Positions 5,203 to 5,621 of a stretch of 5,621 nt of DNA are shown here, in pieces. The position numbers and the translations under genes are program-made. The stretch is from NCBI GenBank assembly GCA_027039465.1, contig JALWEA010000040.1:1-5621 (forward strand), given 5' to 3'. Position 1 is the stretch's first letter, and each line of letters opens with the position of its first letter. This DNA comes from Calditrichia bacterium (GTDB taxonomy: Bacteria; Calditrichota; Calditrichia; Calditrichales; Calditrichaceae). The notes under the pieces were generated by a model. The model searched no databases, was not told where the DNA came from, and was given only the letters and a program-made list of their open reading frames with translations.

Positions 5203-5265
5203 CTATAATTGGGCGTTCTTCTTAAATTTCTTTATTTTATATTTTGCCTTAATTTTCAACTTCAT
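5203..5265 (-). CDS. Possible 20-residue basic peptide, unrecognised
   Basis: An ATG at 5265 opens a 20-codon frame to a TAG at 5203-5205. The product begins MKLKIKAKYK and is nearly half lysine, with no cysteine and no membrane segment. AAAGGA lies about 7 bases upstream of the ATG, and the frame is followed by two hairpins and then the strong minus-strand terminator. The ribosome site plus terminator is what makes it worth listing. In AT-rich DNA short lysine-rich frames arise by chance, and I recognise no family. Confidence 0.2.
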   Translation of the reverse strand: MKLKIKAKYKIKKFKKNAQL

Positions 5266-5486
5266 GGCATTTTCCTTTCATTTTTAATTTCTGCGGGCAA
5301 AATCGCTAATTGCGCTCCGCATTACCATGACCTTGATCACAAGCGTCCTAATTTGTGATTCTAATCTAATTGTCGCTTTATCGCCTTTAAACTTTAATTT
5401 TTTGTTGAAGGTTTCATAATTATTTAACACCTTTAAATACGGGAATTTTATTAAATGATTCTCTTTCTCCCGGACACACAAAAGCC

Positions 5487-5494
5487 AAAGGAGG
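5487..5494 (+). promoter_or_regulatory. Near-perfect Shine-Dalgarno site of the amidohydrolase gene
   Basis: AAAGGAGG lies 5 bases before the ATG at 5500. It is the only canonical ribosome binding site in the window and fixes that start codon; the other genes have weak or no such site. Confidence 0.85.
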
Positions 5495-5499
5495 ATTGC

Positions 5500-5621
5500 A
5501 TGCGTTTCCTTTTTATTTTGATCGGTATCATTTTGATAAGTTGCTCTTCGAATCAATATGATTATTTAATCAAAAACGGTACGATCGTCGATGGAAGCGG
5601 AAATCCACGATTCAAGGGTGA
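5500..5621 (+). CDS. Lipoprotein-type amidohydrolase (N-acyl-D-amino-acid deacylase-like), N-terminal 40 residues, cut by window edge
   Basis: The visible 40 codons start with a lipoprotein signal, MRFLFILIGIILISC, with a good lipobox (L-I-S-C, lipidated Cys15). The mature protein starts SSNQ and continues 'YDYLIKNGTIVDGSGNPRFKG'. That pattern is the opening beta-strand motif of the amidohydrolase superfamily, and the D-G-S-G-N/x-P form is typical of N-acyl-D-amino-acid deacylases (D-aminoacylases). The metal-binding HxH and the rest of the barrel lie beyond the window, so activity cannot be judged. Family members hydrolyse N-acyl-D-amino acids or related cyclic amides; the signal places this one at a membrane surface facing the periplasm. 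The start is well supported by AAAGGAGG. It appears to be unrelated in function to the transport operon. Confidence 0.82.
   Translation, partial: MRFLFILIGIILISCSSNQYDYLIKNGTIVDGSGNPRFKG

Larger units (their letters stand above)
5055..5499. other. 445-base stretch without a confident gene
   Basis: The left third holds one plus-strand terminator, a strong minus-strand terminator and two more hairpins: CCACT-GGAGG-AGTGG (5153-5167) and AGGGATA/TATCCCT (5174-5180, 5189-5195). The middle is AT-rich, with a possible 20-codon basic ORF on the minus strand. Bases 5284-5499 hold no recognisable gene; a minus-strand open frame there starts only at a TTG inside the next gene and resembles no family I know. 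The right end must contain the promoter of the amidohydrolase gene, but I see no clear -35/-10 pair. Confidence 0.6.

Noticed and set aside
5284..5556. 90-residue open frame on the minus strand
   Set aside because: It starts at a TTG inside the well-supported amidohydrolase gene, has no ribosome site, and its composition resembles no family I know; it looks like a chance frame in AT-rich DNA.

Overview
The window comes from a Gram-negative (diderm) bacterium. It carries an inner-membrane lipid-transport operon of the Mla/MCE type, an associated lipoprotein and a second lipoprotein-like enzyme. AT-rich intergenic DNA, a HhH (ComEA-like) secreted protein, a DUF3098-like small membrane protein and mostly weak Shine-Dalgarno sequences fit the FCB group (Calditrichota, Ignavibacteriota, Bacteroidota). 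That placement is inferred from style, not shown by a marker gene.

Layout. Bases 1-420 (minus) hold the N-terminal 140 codons of a secreted helix-hairpin-helix protein that runs off the left edge. Bases 605-4046 (minus) are a tightly overlapping four-gene operon, transcribed right to left: MCE/MlaD-like substrate-binding protein, ABC-transport auxiliary lipoprotein, MlaE permease with an N-terminal STAS (MlaB-like) domain, and MlaF ATPase. Overlaps of 20, 20 and 4 bases suggest translational coupling. Together they should form an envelope phospholipid transporter: the ATPase drives the permease, the STAS domain takes the place of separate MlaB, and the MCE protein and lipoprotein handle lipid on the periplasmic side. 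No MlaA or MlaC gene is present here.

A 175-base divergent intergenic region follows, with a perfect 9-bp inverted repeat next to the MCE start codon. On the plus strand come a small two-helix membrane protein (4222-4476), then two 77-bp tandem tRNA-derived units, an intact tRNA-Val(UAC) and its terminator. The two units match the tRNA except that the anticodon arm is replaced by a 16-bp palindrome and the sequence diverges inside the T loop. The stop codon of the membrane-protein gene lies within the first unit. About 270 bases after the tRNA is a fourth copy, with the same anticodon-arm palindrome and a 23-base insertion at the same T-loop point.

Between the tRNA and the fourth copy is a C-rich perfect hairpin of dispersed-repeat appearance. 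To its right are a plus-strand terminator, a very strong minus-strand terminator with two further hairpins, and a possible tiny basic ORF. Bases 5500-5621 (plus) start a lipoprotein-type amidohydrolase that runs off the right edge.

The most unusual part is the set of tRNA-Val-derived elements at 4467-5054. The transport operon is recognisable and fairly ordinary, apart from the domain fusion and the lipoprotein partner.
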